Positions 56,553 through 64,000 of a stretch of DNA of 64,000 nt are shown one piece after another. The stretch's first letter is position 1, and the number at the start of each line of letters is the position of its first letter. Origin of the DNA: WHSW01 sp963777775 (GTDB lineage Bacteria > Actinomycetota > Thermoleophilia > Solirubrobacterales > 70-9); the NCBI GenBank assembly GCA_963777775.1, contig CAVZRL010000008.1, positions 62,001-126,000 of the forward strand, written 5' to 3'. The position numbers and the translations under genes are program-made. The notes below the pieces were generated by a model. That model saw only the letters and a program-made list of their open reading frames with translations, made no database searches and was not told the origin of the DNA.

Positions 56553-57164
56553 CTACTCGCCGATCTTGAACCTGGCGAAGCGCCCGACGACGACGTTCTC
56601 GCCCGTCTTCGCGGCGAGCTCGGCGCGCAGGCCCTCGATCGTCTTGCCCTCGTGGCGATCGGCGCGGATGTGCTCCTGGTCGAGCAGGGCCACCTCGCTT
56701 GCCCATTTCGCAAGCTGGCCCTCGACGATCCGCTCGATCACTTCCTCGGGCTTGCCCTCCTCGCGGGCCTTCGCCTCGAAGACCCTGCGCTCGGCCTCGC
56801 GCTCGGCCTCTGGGACCTCGTCGGCCGAGACGTAGCGGGGTGGCGAGGGTGCCCCGGCGATGTGCAGCGCGAGCTCGTCGGCGAACGCCTGGAAGTCATC
56901 GTTGCGGGCGACGAAGTCGGTCTCGCAGAGCACCTCGACCATCGCGCCGACCGGGGTGCTGCCGCCATGGATATACGAGGCGACGACGCCGTGACCGGTC
57001 GAGCGCCCTGCGCGCTTGGCCGCCTGCGCCTGACCCTTGACGCGCAGGATCTCGATCGCCTTCTCCGGATCGCCTCCCGCCTGCTCGAGCGCCGCCTTCG
57101 CGTCCATCATCGCCGCCCCGGTGCGATCGCGGAGCGCCTTCACCTCCGCCGCGCTAACCGCCAT
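56553..57164 (-). CDS. tsf: elongation factor Ts (short form)
   Basis: 203 residues, the shorter one-repeat class of EF-Ts. KALRDRTGAAMMDAKAALEQ, MVEVLCETDFVARNDDFQAF, ADELALHIA. Exchanges nucleotide on EF-Tu. The start overlaps the rpsB stop by 11 bp. Confidence 0.95.
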   Translation of the reverse strand: MAVSAAEVKALRDRTGAAMMDAKAALEQAGGDPEKAIEILRVKGQAQAAKRAGRSTGHGVVASYIHGGSTPVGAMVEVLCETDFVARNDDFQAFADELALHIAGAPSPPRYVSADEVPEAEREAERRVFEAKAREEGKPEEVIERIVEGQLAKWASEVALLDQEHIRADRHEGKTIEGLRAELAAKTGENVVVGRFARFKIGE

Positions 57165-58023
57165 CGCCGGCCTCCTTGGTCTCGGCCTTGGCTTCGCCCT
57201 CCTGCGCGGCCGCCGCCGCGGCCGCCGCCTCCTCGGCCTCCTTGCGCGCCTTCTCCTCGGCCTCCTTGCGCGCCTTCTCCTCCGCCTCGAGGCGACGACG
57301 CTCCTCCTCCTCGGCGCGGCGCTTGGCCTCCGCCTCGCGGTAGGCGGTCGCCGCCTGCTCGATGCCCTCGCCGACGGTCGAGATCACCAGCTCGCAGGAG
57401 CGCATCGAGTCGTCGTTGCCGGGGATCGGGAACGAAACGTCAACCGGGTCGACGTTCGAGTCGACCAGCCCGAGGATCGGGATCTGCAGCCGCTCGCACT
57501 CGCGCACCGCGATCGCCTCGGTCTTCAGGTCGATGATCAGGGCCGCCTGCGGCAGGCGCTTCATGTCGCGCACACCGCCGAGGTTGTACTCGAGCTTCTC
57601 GAGCTCGGCCTCCATCGACATCCGCTCCTTGGTCGGCAGCAGGTCGAGCTGCCCGGCCTCCTTGAGCGAGTTGAGCTCGTGCAGCCGGTCGATCCGGGCG
57701 GAGATCGTTTGGAAGTTGGTCAACAGCCCGCCGAGCCAGCGCTGGTTGACGTACGGCATCACGCACCGCTCCGCCCACGAACGGACCGAATCGCGGGCCT
57801 GCTTCTTGGTCCCGACGAACAGCACCGAGCCGCCCTTGCCTGCGATCTCGGCGGCGAACCGCCGGGCCTCGGCGAGCAGGTGCTCGGTCTGCAACAGGTC
57901 GATGATGTGGATCCCGTCGCGCTCGCCGTGGATGTAGCGGCGCATCCGCGGGTTCCAGCGCCGCGTCTGGTGGCCGAAGTGAAGGCCCGCCTGCAGCAGG
58001 TCCTTGAGTCCGGGCTCGGACAT
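57154..58023 (-). CDS. rpsB: 30S ribosomal protein S2 with charged C-terminal tail
   Basis: 289 residues. LLQAGLHFGHQTRRWNPRM, FVGTKKQARDSV, QRWLGGLLTNFQT and the conserved IPILGLVDSNVDP. About 60 extra residues at the C-terminus form a Glu/Lys/Ala-rich helix (EEEERRRLEAEEKARKEAEE). SD GGGAG precedes the ATG. Confidence 0.97.
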   Translation of the reverse strand: MSEPGLKDLLQAGLHFGHQTRRWNPRMRRYIHGERDGIHIIDLLQTEHLLAEARRFAAEIAGKGGSVLFVGTKKQARDSVRSWAERCVMPYVNQRWLGGLLTNFQTISARIDRLHELNSLKEAGQLDLLPTKERMSMEAELEKLEYNLGGVRDMKRLPQAALIIDLKTEAIAVRECERLQIPILGLVDSNVDPVDVSFPIPGNDDSMRSCELVISTVGEGIEQAATAYREAEAKRRAEEEERRRLEAEEKARKEAEEKARKEAEEAAAAAAAAQEGEAKAETKEAGDGG

Positions 58024-58139
58024 CTGGGTGCTCCCTTTGGGTTTCGTGATGCTCCCTGGCCGCTCGCGGGAACCCGGCTTGATCTGCGCCGGGCAGGGCC
58101 CCGTCCGCCCGCCAGGGGGTCGGTTACCGGTCGCCGGGA
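58024..58139 (-). promoter_or_regulatory. rpsB leader, possible autoregulatory structure
   Basis: About 110 nt between the inferred start site and the rpsB ATG. It holds GC-rich potential stems and a repeated GGGAGCA element (GGGAGCATC and GGGAGCACC) near the SD. A ribosomal-protein autoregulatory leader is plausible; I cannot assign a known family. Confidence 0.35.
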
Positions 58140-58145
58140 AGTGTA
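58140..58145 (-). promoter_or_regulatory. candidate -10 box (TACACT) of the rpsB operon
   Basis: TACACT lies about 116 nt before the rpsB ATG and predicts a leadered transcript, unlike most genes here. Confidence 0.4.
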
Positions 58146-58164
58146 GACGCAGACACGTCCTCGC

Positions 58165-58836
58165 TTAGCCCCGCGCCCGCGTCAGCGCCTCAGCCAGGTC
58201 CGGCGGGAGCGCCGACTCGAACCCCAGCTCCTCGCCGCTGAACGGGTGGGCGAACCGCAGCCTGGCGCTGTGCAGGAACTGGCGCTCGAGCCCGTGGCGC
58301 CCGCGCTCCCCGTATCTGGGGTCGCCGCAGACCGGATGTCCGATCGCGGCGAAGTGGGCACGGATCTGGTGCGTGCGTCCGGTCTCGAGGCGGGCCTCGA
58401 CCAGGGTGTCGGTCGGCAGCGCTTCGCGGACCGTGAAGTGGGTGCGCGCCTCGCGGGCCCCCCGGCCGCGCACGGCCTGCCTCTCGGGTCGTCGGTGATC
58501 GCGCCCCAGCGGCGCGTCGATCGTCCCCGAGCGCGACCGTGGCCGCCCCTCGATCAGGGCGAGGTACTCGCGCCCGACATCGCGGCGCCGGATCGCCGCC
58601 GAGAGCCTCCGGTGAGCCTCGGGGTCGCGGGCGACCAGCATCAGCCCCGAGGTGTCGCGGTCGAGCCGGTGGACGATCCCGGGCCGCTCGGCCTCGCCGC
58701 CGCCGAGCAGGTCACCGAGCAGGTCGACCAGCGTCGACCCCTCGTGTCCCGGGGCGGAGTGGACGACCAGGCCCGGCGGCTTCTCGATCACCGCCAACCG
58801 CTCGTCGCGGTGGACGATCCGCGGCTCGTCGCTCAA
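58165..58836 (-). CDS. RluA-family pseudouridine synthase without S4 domain
   Basis: 223 residues. Catalytic Asp in HRLDRDTSGLMLVARD, LVEARLETGRTHQIRAHFA, GDPRYGERG, LHSARLRFAHP. The N-terminal S4 domain common in lspA-linked RluD-type enzymes is absent. TTG start overlapping the lspA stop (TTGA). Modifies rRNA or tRNA uridines. Confidence 0.9.
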   Translation of the reverse strand: MSDEPRIVHRDERLAVIEKPPGLVVHSAPGHEGSTLVDLLGDLLGGGEAERPGIVHRLDRDTSGLMLVARDPEAHRRLSAAIRRRDVGREYLALIEGRPRSRSGTIDAPLGRDHRRPERQAVRGRGAREARTHFTVREALPTDTLVEARLETGRTHQIRAHFAAIGHPVCGDPRYGERGRHGLERQFLHSARLRFAHPFSGEELGFESALPPDLAEALTRARG

Positions 58837-59309
58837 GGCTCTACCGCCTGAGGCTGCCCCGGTGCCAGCGCTGCGAGCGCGATAACGACGACGCCGAAAG
58901 TGATCGAGACGTCGGCGAGGTTGAACGCCGGCCACAGCGGCGGATCGAGGAAGTCGGTGACGCCGCCCTCGCGCACCCTGTCGGCGAGGTTGCCGAGCGC
59001 CCCTCCGGTCAGCAGGCCGACGCCGAGCCACATCCATGGCCTGCCGGGATCGAAGGCGAACCAGGCGACGACCAAGGCCAGGGCGGCGGCGGTGATCGCG
59101 AGCACCAGCTCCGCGCTGCCCTCGCTGAGCAGCCCAAAGGCGATCCCACGGTTGGTCACCCGGGCGACGTCGAAGCCGAATGCGACGTCCACGTGCTCGC
59201 CCGGTGCCAGGGTCGCCACGACCGCCCCCTTGGCCGCCTGGTCGGCGATCACGACCAGCCCGCAGACGCTCAGCATCCGCGCCCAGGCGCGGCCGGACCC
59301 GGCGCTCAC
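58833..59309 (-). CDS. lspA: lipoprotein signal peptidase
   Basis: A 158-residue four-helix aspartic protease that removes lipoprotein signal peptides, needed for the lipoproteins at 21.4 and 25.5 kb. VTNRGIAFGLL, GGALGNLADRV and FNLADVSITFG supply the conserved Asn and two Asp residues. GTG start overlaps the yggT stop (GTGA). Confidence 0.93.
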   Translation of the reverse strand: MSAGSGRAWARMLSVCGLVVIADQAAKGAVVATLAPGEHVDVAFGFDVARVTNRGIAFGLLSEGSAELVLAITAAALALVVAWFAFDPGRPWMWLGVGLLTGGALGNLADRVREGGVTDFLDPPLWPAFNLADVSITFGVVVIALAALAPGQPQAVEP

Positions 59310-59605
59310 CCGCGGATCAGATCGACGGCGACCCCGCCGAGGATCGAGAGCACGAGGATCGCGACGATCGGGCTGATGTCGAGCGGCCCGAGTCGCGGGA
59401 TAAACCGGCGGAACAGGTTCAGGAACGGGTTCGTGCTCTCCTCGATGAATCCGACCACCGTGCGCAGCGCCGTGTTGTAGGGCAACGGGCGGAACTGCTG
59501 GACCCAGGACAGCACCACGTTGGCGATGATCAGCACCGTGTAGACGAGCAACAGCGCCGCCACGTAGTCGGCGACGTTGCCCCGGCTGAGCGCGAGCACG
59601 CTCAA
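59306..59605 (-). CDS. YggT family membrane protein
   Basis: 99 residues with two hydrophobic segments separated by FRPLPYNTALRTVVGFIEES, then TNPFLNLFRRFIPRLG, the YggT signature. Linked to division clusters in Gram-positives. TTG start overlaps the proC stop (TTGA). Confidence 0.9.
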   Translation of the reverse strand: MSVLALSRGNVADYVAALLLVYTVLIIANVVLSWVQQFRPLPYNTALRTVVGFIEESTNPFLNLFRRFIPRLGPLDISPIVAILVLSILGGVAVDLIRG

Positions 59606-60372
59606 CCGCGCATCCGCTCGAGCGAGGCAGCGACGGCGGCGCGAAACGAGTCGGCCACCCCGCGATCGGCAAGCGCGCCCAGACCCGCCTCCGTGCTGCC
59701 TCCCGGCGAGGCCACCGCTGCGCGGACGGTGATCGGGTCGTACCGGCGCAGCAGCTCGACCGTGCCGTCGAAGGCCTCCACCACAAGCTCGCCCGCCTGC
59801 TCGGGGTCGATTCCCGCCTCCGCCCCGGCCTCGGCAAGCGCCTGGACGACGAGCGCGAGGTAGGCGGGCGTGCAGGCCATGATCGCGGTCGCGGCGTCGA
59901 TCAGGTCGTCGGGGAGCTCGACCAGGTGGCCGAGCTCGTTGAAGAGCTCTAGCAGACGGGTCCCCGTTACGCCCTTGCCGTGCTCGAGCGGTGCATGGCA
60001 GATCACCCCGCGGCGGACCTCAACCGCGACCGTCGGCATCAGCCTCACGACCGTCGCCCCGGCGAACAGCTCCCGCAGCCGGGCAAGCGGCGTCGCGCCG
60101 AGCACCGAGACGATCGCGTCGGCGTCGTCGGCGAGCCGTTCGGCGGCGACCTCGAGCGCAGCCGGCTTGACCGCGAGCACGACGGCGTCGGACTGCCGCG
60201 CGAGCTCGGCCAGGGACTCGACCGCCTGGCCGCCGGTGCGCTCCGCAAGCTCCCTGGCCCGGCCCGAGCCCGCGTCGCAGAACAGCATCCGCTCCGGGCC
60301 GCCGGGCCCTGCGGCCCAGCCGCGCGCGATCGCGGCGGCGATGGTCCCCGCGCCTGCGAAGCCGATCCTCAT
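59602..60372 (-). CDS. proC: pyrroline-5-carboxylate reductase
   Basis: 256 residues. Rossmann start MRIGFAGAGTIAAAIARGW, VVLAVKPAALE, VRLMPTVAVEVRRGV, and the C-terminal ASPGGSTEAGLGALADRGV. Last step of proline synthesis. ATG 60372 chosen for the Rossmann strand and a TAGGCT box 7 nt upstream. Confidence 0.93.
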   Translation of the reverse strand: MRIGFAGAGTIAAAIARGWAAGPGGPERMLFCDAGSGRARELAERTGGQAVESLAELARQSDAVVLAVKPAALEVAAERLADDADAIVSVLGATPLARLRELFAGATVVRLMPTVAVEVRRGVICHAPLEHGKGVTGTRLLELFNELGHLVELPDDLIDAATAIMACTPAYLALVVQALAEAGAEAGIDPEQAGELVVEAFDGTVELLRRYDPITVRAAVASPGGSTEAGLGALADRGVADSFRAAVAASLERMRG

Positions 60373-60379
60373 CCCGGGC

Positions 60380-60385
60380 AGCCTA
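60380..60385 (-). promoter_or_regulatory. candidate leaderless -10 box (TAGGCT) for proC-yggT-lspA-rluA
   Basis: Ends 7 nt before ATG 60372. Confidence 0.5.
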
Positions 60386-60440
60386 GACCGATCGAGACCA
60401 GTGATATCCACACGGCCCCGCGCCCGGGCGGCCGCCCGGG

Positions 60441-60980
60441 CTAGGACTGGTTGAAGAAGCCCTTCTCGACCAGCCGCGCCTTCTCCTCGGCCGAGACCTC
60501 GACGTTGTGCGGGGTGAGGAGGAAGGTCTTCTCGGCGATCTTCTGCATCCCGCCGTCGAGCGCGTAGGTGAGCCCGGAGGCGAAGTCGATCAGGCGCTTG
60601 GCCAGCTCGCCCTCGGTCGTCTGCAGATTGAGGATCACCGGGACCGAGTACTTGAACCGGTCGGCGACCTCCTGCGCGTCGTTGAAGCTCGTCGGCGTCA
60701 CCAGGTGGACCTGGACGTCGGCACCGCCGTTGCCGACCGGGGTCAGCACCCGCGACCGGCTCGGCGGCAGGTCGTCGGCGAAGATGTCGTCGATGTCGTC
60801 ACGGCTCCGGCGCCGTTCCGAGAGCCGGCTCACGTTCGCCGAGCCGCGTGGAGCCGCACCCTCGTAGACCTGGCCGTGCGGGGCGGTGTCGGGCTCGTAG
60901 ATGTCGTGCTCACGGTAATCGGGATCCTCGGCGAGCCCGAAGTAGACGAGCGCACGATGCCAGGTGTCGCGAAGTGCCAT
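60441..60980 (-). CDS. sepF: cell division protein SepF
   Basis: 179 residues. N-terminal amphipathic membrane-binding helix (ALRDTWHRALVYFGL), a disordered acidic linker, and the SepF core VHLVTPTSFNDAQEVADRF, VPVILNLQTTEGELAKRLID, FASGLTYALDGGMQKI. Anchors FtsZ to the membrane. ATG 60980 is the Met before the helix. A GC-rich hairpin (60997-61009) lies in its leader. Confidence 0.94.
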   Translation of the reverse strand: MALRDTWHRALVYFGLAEDPDYREHDIYEPDTAPHGQVYEGAAPRGSANVSRLSERRRSRDDIDDIFADDLPPSRSRVLTPVGNGGADVQVHLVTPTSFNDAQEVADRFKYSVPVILNLQTTEGELAKRLIDFASGLTYALDGGMQKIAEKTFLLTPHNVEVSAEEKARLVEKGFFNQS

Positions 60981-60996
60981 AACGCTGCGGCTTTCG

Positions 60997-61009
60997 CCCC
61001 CGATGGGGG
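60997..61009. other. short hairpin upstream of sepF
   Basis: CCCCC-GAT-GGGGG, 17 nt before the sepF ATG, in the 78-nt gap after yggS. Could end the pgeF-yggS message or shape sepF translation. Confidence 0.3.
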
Positions 61010-61058
61010 TATTCCTGCGACCCAATTATGCCTGGGAACGGCCCTGCGTCCAAGTCGC

Positions 61059-61688
61059 TCAGCGGTACAGCGACGTGCCGAGCCGGATCAGCGTCGCCCC
61101 CTCCTCGACCGCGACCTCCCAGTCCTGGCTCGTCCCCATCGAAAGCCGCTTCAAACCATGCTCGGCGGCAAGCCCGGCGAGGCGCGCGAAGTGCGGTCGA
61201 GACGCCTCGGGGTCATCCGTGAACGGCGGCATCCCCATCAGGCCCCCGACCGCGACCGGGCAGCGGGCGATGAACTCGCCCAGCCGCTCCGGCTCGACGC
61301 CGCCCTTGCTCTGCTCGCCGAGGTTGACCTCGACCAGCACCTCGGTTGCGGGGCTCGCGTGACGGGCGAGCTGCTCGAGCACCGAATCCGTCGCGACCGA
61401 GTGGATCAGCCGCACCAGCGGCAGAATCCGCTTCACCTTGCGGCTCTGAAGGTTGCCGATGAAGTCCCAGGTGAACTGCGACCCGTGCACCGCCTGCTTT
61501 CGCTCGAGGTCCTGGAGACGGTTCTCGCCGACCAGCTCGACCCCGGCCGCGGCGAGCTTGGGCAGCTCATCGTCCTCGACGTACTTGGTCGCCGCCAGGA
61601 TCTCGACCTGCGGGCCGCAGCGCTCCCGGACCCGCTCGAGGTTGGCCCGGACGCGAGCCGCGTCGATGCCGCGGATCGGCTCAGGCAT
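61059..61688 (-). CDS. YggS family PLP-binding protein (PLP homeostasis)
   Basis: 209 residues of the alanine-racemase-like barrel. PLP Lys in EILAATKYV, GENRLQDLERKQ, WDFIGNLQSRKVKRIL, HSVATDSVLEQL and MGTSQDWEVAVEEGATLIR then LGTSLYR. Starts within the pgeF stop region, overlapping by 8 bp. Confidence 0.94.
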   Translation of the reverse strand: MPEPIRGIDAARVRANLERVRERCGPQVEILAATKYVEDDELPKLAAAGVELVGENRLQDLERKQAVHGSQFTWDFIGNLQSRKVKRILPLVRLIHSVATDSVLEQLARHASPATEVLVEVNLGEQSKGGVEPERLGEFIARCPVAVGGLMGMPPFTDDPEASRPHFARLAGLAAEHGLKRLSMGTSQDWEVAVEEGATLIRLGTSLYR

Positions 61689-62430
61689 CGGCCCAGATCA
61701 GGCCGGCCTGGCGACCGGTGCGAGCGCCGTCACGGCGATGGGAGAAGAACATCTCCGGCTCGCAGCTCGTGCATAGAGCCGCCGACTCGACCCGCTGCAC
61801 TCCGGCCCGCCCGAGCAAACGCCGCGCGACCTCGGGCAAGTCGAGCATCGGCCCGGCCGCGATCCCGTCCCCGAGCGGTGCGAAGGCGTCGCGCACCTGA
61901 TCGCCCACCTCGTAGCAGCAGGGCCCGATCCCGGGCCCGATCGCTGCCGAGGCCGCCGCCACCGCGCTGACGCCGCGCTCGACGATCCCGGCGGCGAGCC
62001 CGCGCCAGCCGCAATGCAGCATCGCCACCCCGTCCGCACCGATGAGCGCAATCGGCAGGCAATCGGCGACGAGCACGGCCGGGGTCAGGTTCGCTGCCAC
62101 GGTCGCCTGTCCGTCCGAGGGTGGCGCGGCGTCGGCGTCGGCGTCGGATGCCGTCCAGGGATTCGGGCGGGGCGAGGCATCGCGTCGCAGCACCTTGGCC
62201 TCGTGGACCTGGGCGCCGATCAGCACCCCGGCCGGATCGCGGCCCACCGCCTCGGCGAGCGCGGCGCGGTTCGCCGTCACCGCAGCCGGCCGATCCCCAG
62301 TCCGCAGGCCGAGGTTGAGGGTCGCGAACGGGCCGCTGCTGGTGCCGCCGACCCGGGAGGAGAAGGCGGCCGTCGCGCCGGGCAACTCGGCCGCCAGCCA
62401 GCGAACGCCGTTTCGTTCCCACCACTGCAC
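61681..62430 (-). CDS. pgeF: peptidoglycan editing factor PgeF (YfiH/LACC1 family)
   Basis: 249 residues. FSSRVGGTSSGPFATLNLGL, VLVADCLPIALIG, MLHCGWRGLAAGIV and GPGIGPCCYEVG give the conserved zinc-binding His/Cys set. Linked to peptidoglycan precursor editing and purine nucleoside phosphorolysis. GTG start in a 22-bp spacer to the divergent DCC gene. Confidence 0.93.
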   Translation of the reverse strand: MQWWERNGVRWLAAELPGATAAFSSRVGGTSSGPFATLNLGLRTGDRPAAVTANRAALAEAVGRDPAGVLIGAQVHEAKVLRRDASPRPNPWTASDADADAAPPSDGQATVAANLTPAVLVADCLPIALIGADGVAMLHCGWRGLAAGIVERGVSAVAAASAAIGPGIGPCCYEVGDQVRDAFAPLGDGIAAGPMLDLPEVARRLLGRAGVQRVESAALCTSCEPEMFFSHRRDGARTGRQAGLIWADA

Positions 62431-62437
62431 CAGGCAA

Positions 62438-62447
62438 TCATTACGGT
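62438..62447. promoter_or_regulatory. TA-centred decamer in the 22-bp pgeF/DCC spacer
   Basis: TCATTACGGT gives TACGGT on the plus strand, ending 5 nt before ATG 62453. On the minus strand it gives TAATGA, ending 7 nt before GTG 62430. Confidence 0.45.
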
Positions 62448-62452
62448 CGCAG

Positions 62453-62848
62453 ATGAGCGCCCCGCCGAGACCATCTCGGGCCGTTGTCCTCTATGACCGC
62501 GACTGCGGCTTCTGCGTCTGGAGTCTCGACAAGGTCCTCGCCTGGGACCGGGACGGGATCCTGCGCCCGGTCGCGATCCAGAGTCCTGACGGCGCCGAGC
62601 TGCTCGCGGCGATTCCGGAGCCCGAACGGCTTCGCTCCTGGCATCTGGCGCTTCCCTCGGGCGAGCTGCGATCGGCCGGCGCGGCGGCCGCGCCACTGGT
62701 GGCGATGCTCCCCGGCGGCCGGCCGCTCGCGTTCCTGCTGCGACGCTTCCCGCGGGCCACCGACCGCTGCTATCGCTACGTCGCCGATCACCGCAGCCGC
62801 TTCGCCAGCTTGGTCGGGGCGAGCTCGAGCTCCCGGCTGCGGCGATAG
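62453..62848 (+). CDS. DCC family thiol-disulfide oxidoreductase-like protein
   Basis: 131 residues with the DUF393 signature: AVVLYDRDCGFCVWSLDKVL, containing the D-C-x-x-C motif. FLLRRFPRATDRCYRYVADH resembles the family C-terminus. Predicted redox role, unproven. Convergent with the CCA-adding enzyme gene, 8 nt away. Confidence 0.85.
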   Translation: MSAPPRPSRAVVLYDRDCGFCVWSLDKVLAWDRDGILRPVAIQSPDGAELLAAIPEPERLRSWHLALPSGELRSAGAAAAPLVAMLPGGRPLAFLLRRFPRATDRCYRYVADHRSRFASLVGASSSSRLRR

Positions 62849-62856
62849 CGCCGATC

Positions 62857-63987
62857 TCAGCCGTCCCGGCCGGCCGCATCCAGGGCGACTGACAGCTCCT
62901 CGTCACGCCCGTGCGCGCGCCCGTCGAGCTTCGCGCGCAGCGCCGCCGCGAGCCCCCGGCCGACGGCCTCCCCCTCCGGCACCCCGGCGGCGAGCAGGTC
63001 GTCACCGCCGATCTCGAGCTCGACCTGGCGCCACTCTCCGACCAGGCGATCGATCCAGCCGGCGCCGAGGGCGCGAGCGAGCGCCAACTCCGCGAGCGAG
63101 CAACCGCGCGTTGCCTCGAGCGCCGCCGAAGGCGAATTCGGAGCCGGGCCGAGCAGTTCGCGCGCCCGCGCGACGGTGCCGGCGTCGAGCGCCGCGAGGA
63201 TCGTTTCGGGCGCGGTCGCGATGCCCGCCCACGGCGGGACGGCGACCAGTCGGCCAACCGCGTCGATCAGCTCTCCCACCCCGTCACCGAGCGCCAACAG
63301 GCCCCACTCGGCAAGCAGCTCGAAGCCCAGCCGCGCCTCCGCCTCGGCGGCCAGCTTGCCCAGCTCGGCGTCGACCCGGTCCGCTGACACGGTGAGCAGG
63401 TCGGCGGAGCGGATCTGCTCCAGGGTCGAGGGCTCGACCTCGAGGCAGAGCCGGGCCGCGTAGCGCGCCGCCCGCAGCGCCCGGGTCGGGTCATCGGCCA
63501 GCGAGCCCGGATAGAGCGCGCGCAGGACCCCGCTGCCGAGGTCGGCGACCCCGGCCTGTGGGTCGATCGGGGTGCCGGGCTCGTCGACGGCGACCGCGAT
63601 CGCGTTGATGCTGAAGTCGCGGCGGGCGAGGTCCTGCGCCAGATCCGCCGGCCGAACCTCCGGCAGCGCGCCGGGGTGCGGGTAGGACTCGGCGCGGGCG
63701 CGGGCGACGTCGATCTCGAGCCCGTCGCGACGGACGGTCGCGGTGGCGAAGCGCTCGTAACTGCGCAGATCGCTGCCAAGCGCCCCGGCGAGCGCGAGCG
63801 GATCGCCCTCGACGACGAGGTCGAGATCGGCGCGCGCCGCACCCAGCAGGGCGTCGCGCACGGCCCCGCCGACCAGGTAAACGGGGGCGCCGCCGGCCGG
63901 CGCGGCCGAGCGCACCGCCTCGAATCCGGGCAAAGCGGCGATCCGGCCGCCGAGGCCGTCAAGGTCGATCTTCCGTCGTGCTGCCAT
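62857..63987 (-). CDS. CCA tRNA nucleotidyltransferase/poly(A) polymerase family protein
   Basis: 376 residues, class II nucleotidyltransferase. Head domain: YLVGGAVRDALLGAARADLD then LVVEG (catalytic DLD), FATATVRRDGLEIDVARARA, LARRDFSINAIAV, YPGSLADDPTRALRAARYAA. Adds or repairs the 3' CCA of tRNA. The helical tail is shorter than in many CCA enzymes and lacks an obvious HD domain. ATG at 63987 is close to the window edge; only 13 nt upstream are visible. Confidence 0.9.
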   Translation of the reverse strand: MAARRKIDLDGLGGRIAALPGFEAVRSAAPAGGAPVYLVGGAVRDALLGAARADLDLVVEGDPLALAGALGSDLRSYERFATATVRRDGLEIDVARARAESYPHPGALPEVRPADLAQDLARRDFSINAIAVAVDEPGTPIDPQAGVADLGSGVLRALYPGSLADDPTRALRAARYAARLCLEVEPSTLEQIRSADLLTVSADRVDAELGKLAAEAEARLGFELLAEWGLLALGDGVGELIDAVGRLVAVPPWAGIATAPETILAALDAGTVARARELLGPAPNSPSAALEATRGCSLAELALARALGAGWIDRLVGEWRQVELEIGGDDLLAAGVPEGEAVGRGLAAALRAKLDGRAHGRDEELSVALDAAGRDG

Positions 63988-64000
63988 TTAGCTTTGGCGA

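Noticed and set aside
1..64000. CRISPR array, prophage, insertion sequence or integrated element
   Set aside because: No regularly spaced repeats, transposase, integrase or terminal inverted repeats were seen. Gene content is chromosomal and consistent in composition apart from the first 1.6 kb.

Overview
The window is a high-GC, gene-dense bacterial chromosome segment with about 75 genes, short spacers and many 4-nt overlaps. It looks like an actinobacterium, most likely of class Thermoleophilia (Solirubrobacterales or a relative). Support: recA-recX-rny, miaB-miaA-dapF and rpsB-tsf-pyrH-frr-uppS-cdsA in actinobacterial order; MurT/GatD, a GarA-like FHA protein next to an FtsR-like MerR regulator, an RsiG-like anti-sigma protein, an F420/PPOX flavoprotein and WS/DGAT; and a secreted protein with a Ser/Glu/Pro/Phe/Cys ectodomain repeat that I associate with Solirubrobacterales. 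The placement is inference; there is no rRNA in the window. I saw no tRNA, rRNA, insertion sequence, prophage or CRISPR array.

Layout. 1-3.3 kb: a partial secreted protein, a gene-poor stretch holding a diverged 54-nt direct repeat, an RNase HI-like protein, a cyclopropane synthase and a PPOX flavoprotein. 3.5-8.1 kb: thpR-recA-recX, an RNase Y without its membrane anchor, and a membrane cytochrome c. 8.1-17 kb: miaB-miaA-dapF, a DapL-type aminotransferase, RidA, hflX (frameshifted) and dut. 17-21.4 kb: a minus-strand cell-wall operon dagK-murT-methyltransferase-gatD. 21.4-31 kb: peptidyl-prolyl isomerase, peroxiredoxin, HAD phosphatase, hydrolases, FMO, CnoX and CcdA. 31-42 kb: WS/DGAT, K+ channel, GH3, metallopeptidase, NAD synthetase, an HTH-TM-ectodomain protein and an alkyl-DHAP-synthase-like flavoprotein. 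42-48 kb: ftsR-garA-rsiG, pgsA, proS and ispG. 48-58 kb: acyl-CoA ligase, rseP-dxr, and the rpsB-to-cdsA block, split from dxr by an opposing nfo gene. 58-64 kb: pgeF-yggS-sepF-proC-yggT-lspA-rluA-type cluster, a DCC thiol protein and a CCA-adding enzyme.

Two themes stand out. Cell-envelope genes dominate: amidated peptidoglycan precursors, DAP synthesis, isoprenoid/undecaprenyl phosphate, phospholipid synthesis and septum assembly. Transcription starts look unusually uniform. About 25 genes have a TAnnnT hexamer (most often TAGGCT) ending 6-10 nt before the start codon and no Shine-Dalgarno sequence, as expected for leaderless mRNAs. Four divergent gene pairs are separated by only 22-26 bp, each with one TA-centred decamer that could serve as the -10 element in both directions.

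The observations I rank highest are a DapF whose two catalytic cysteines are both serine, a methyltransferase embedded between murT and gatD, the compact bidirectional leaderless promoters, and an RsiG-like c-di-GMP anti-sigma candidate beside garA-ftsR.
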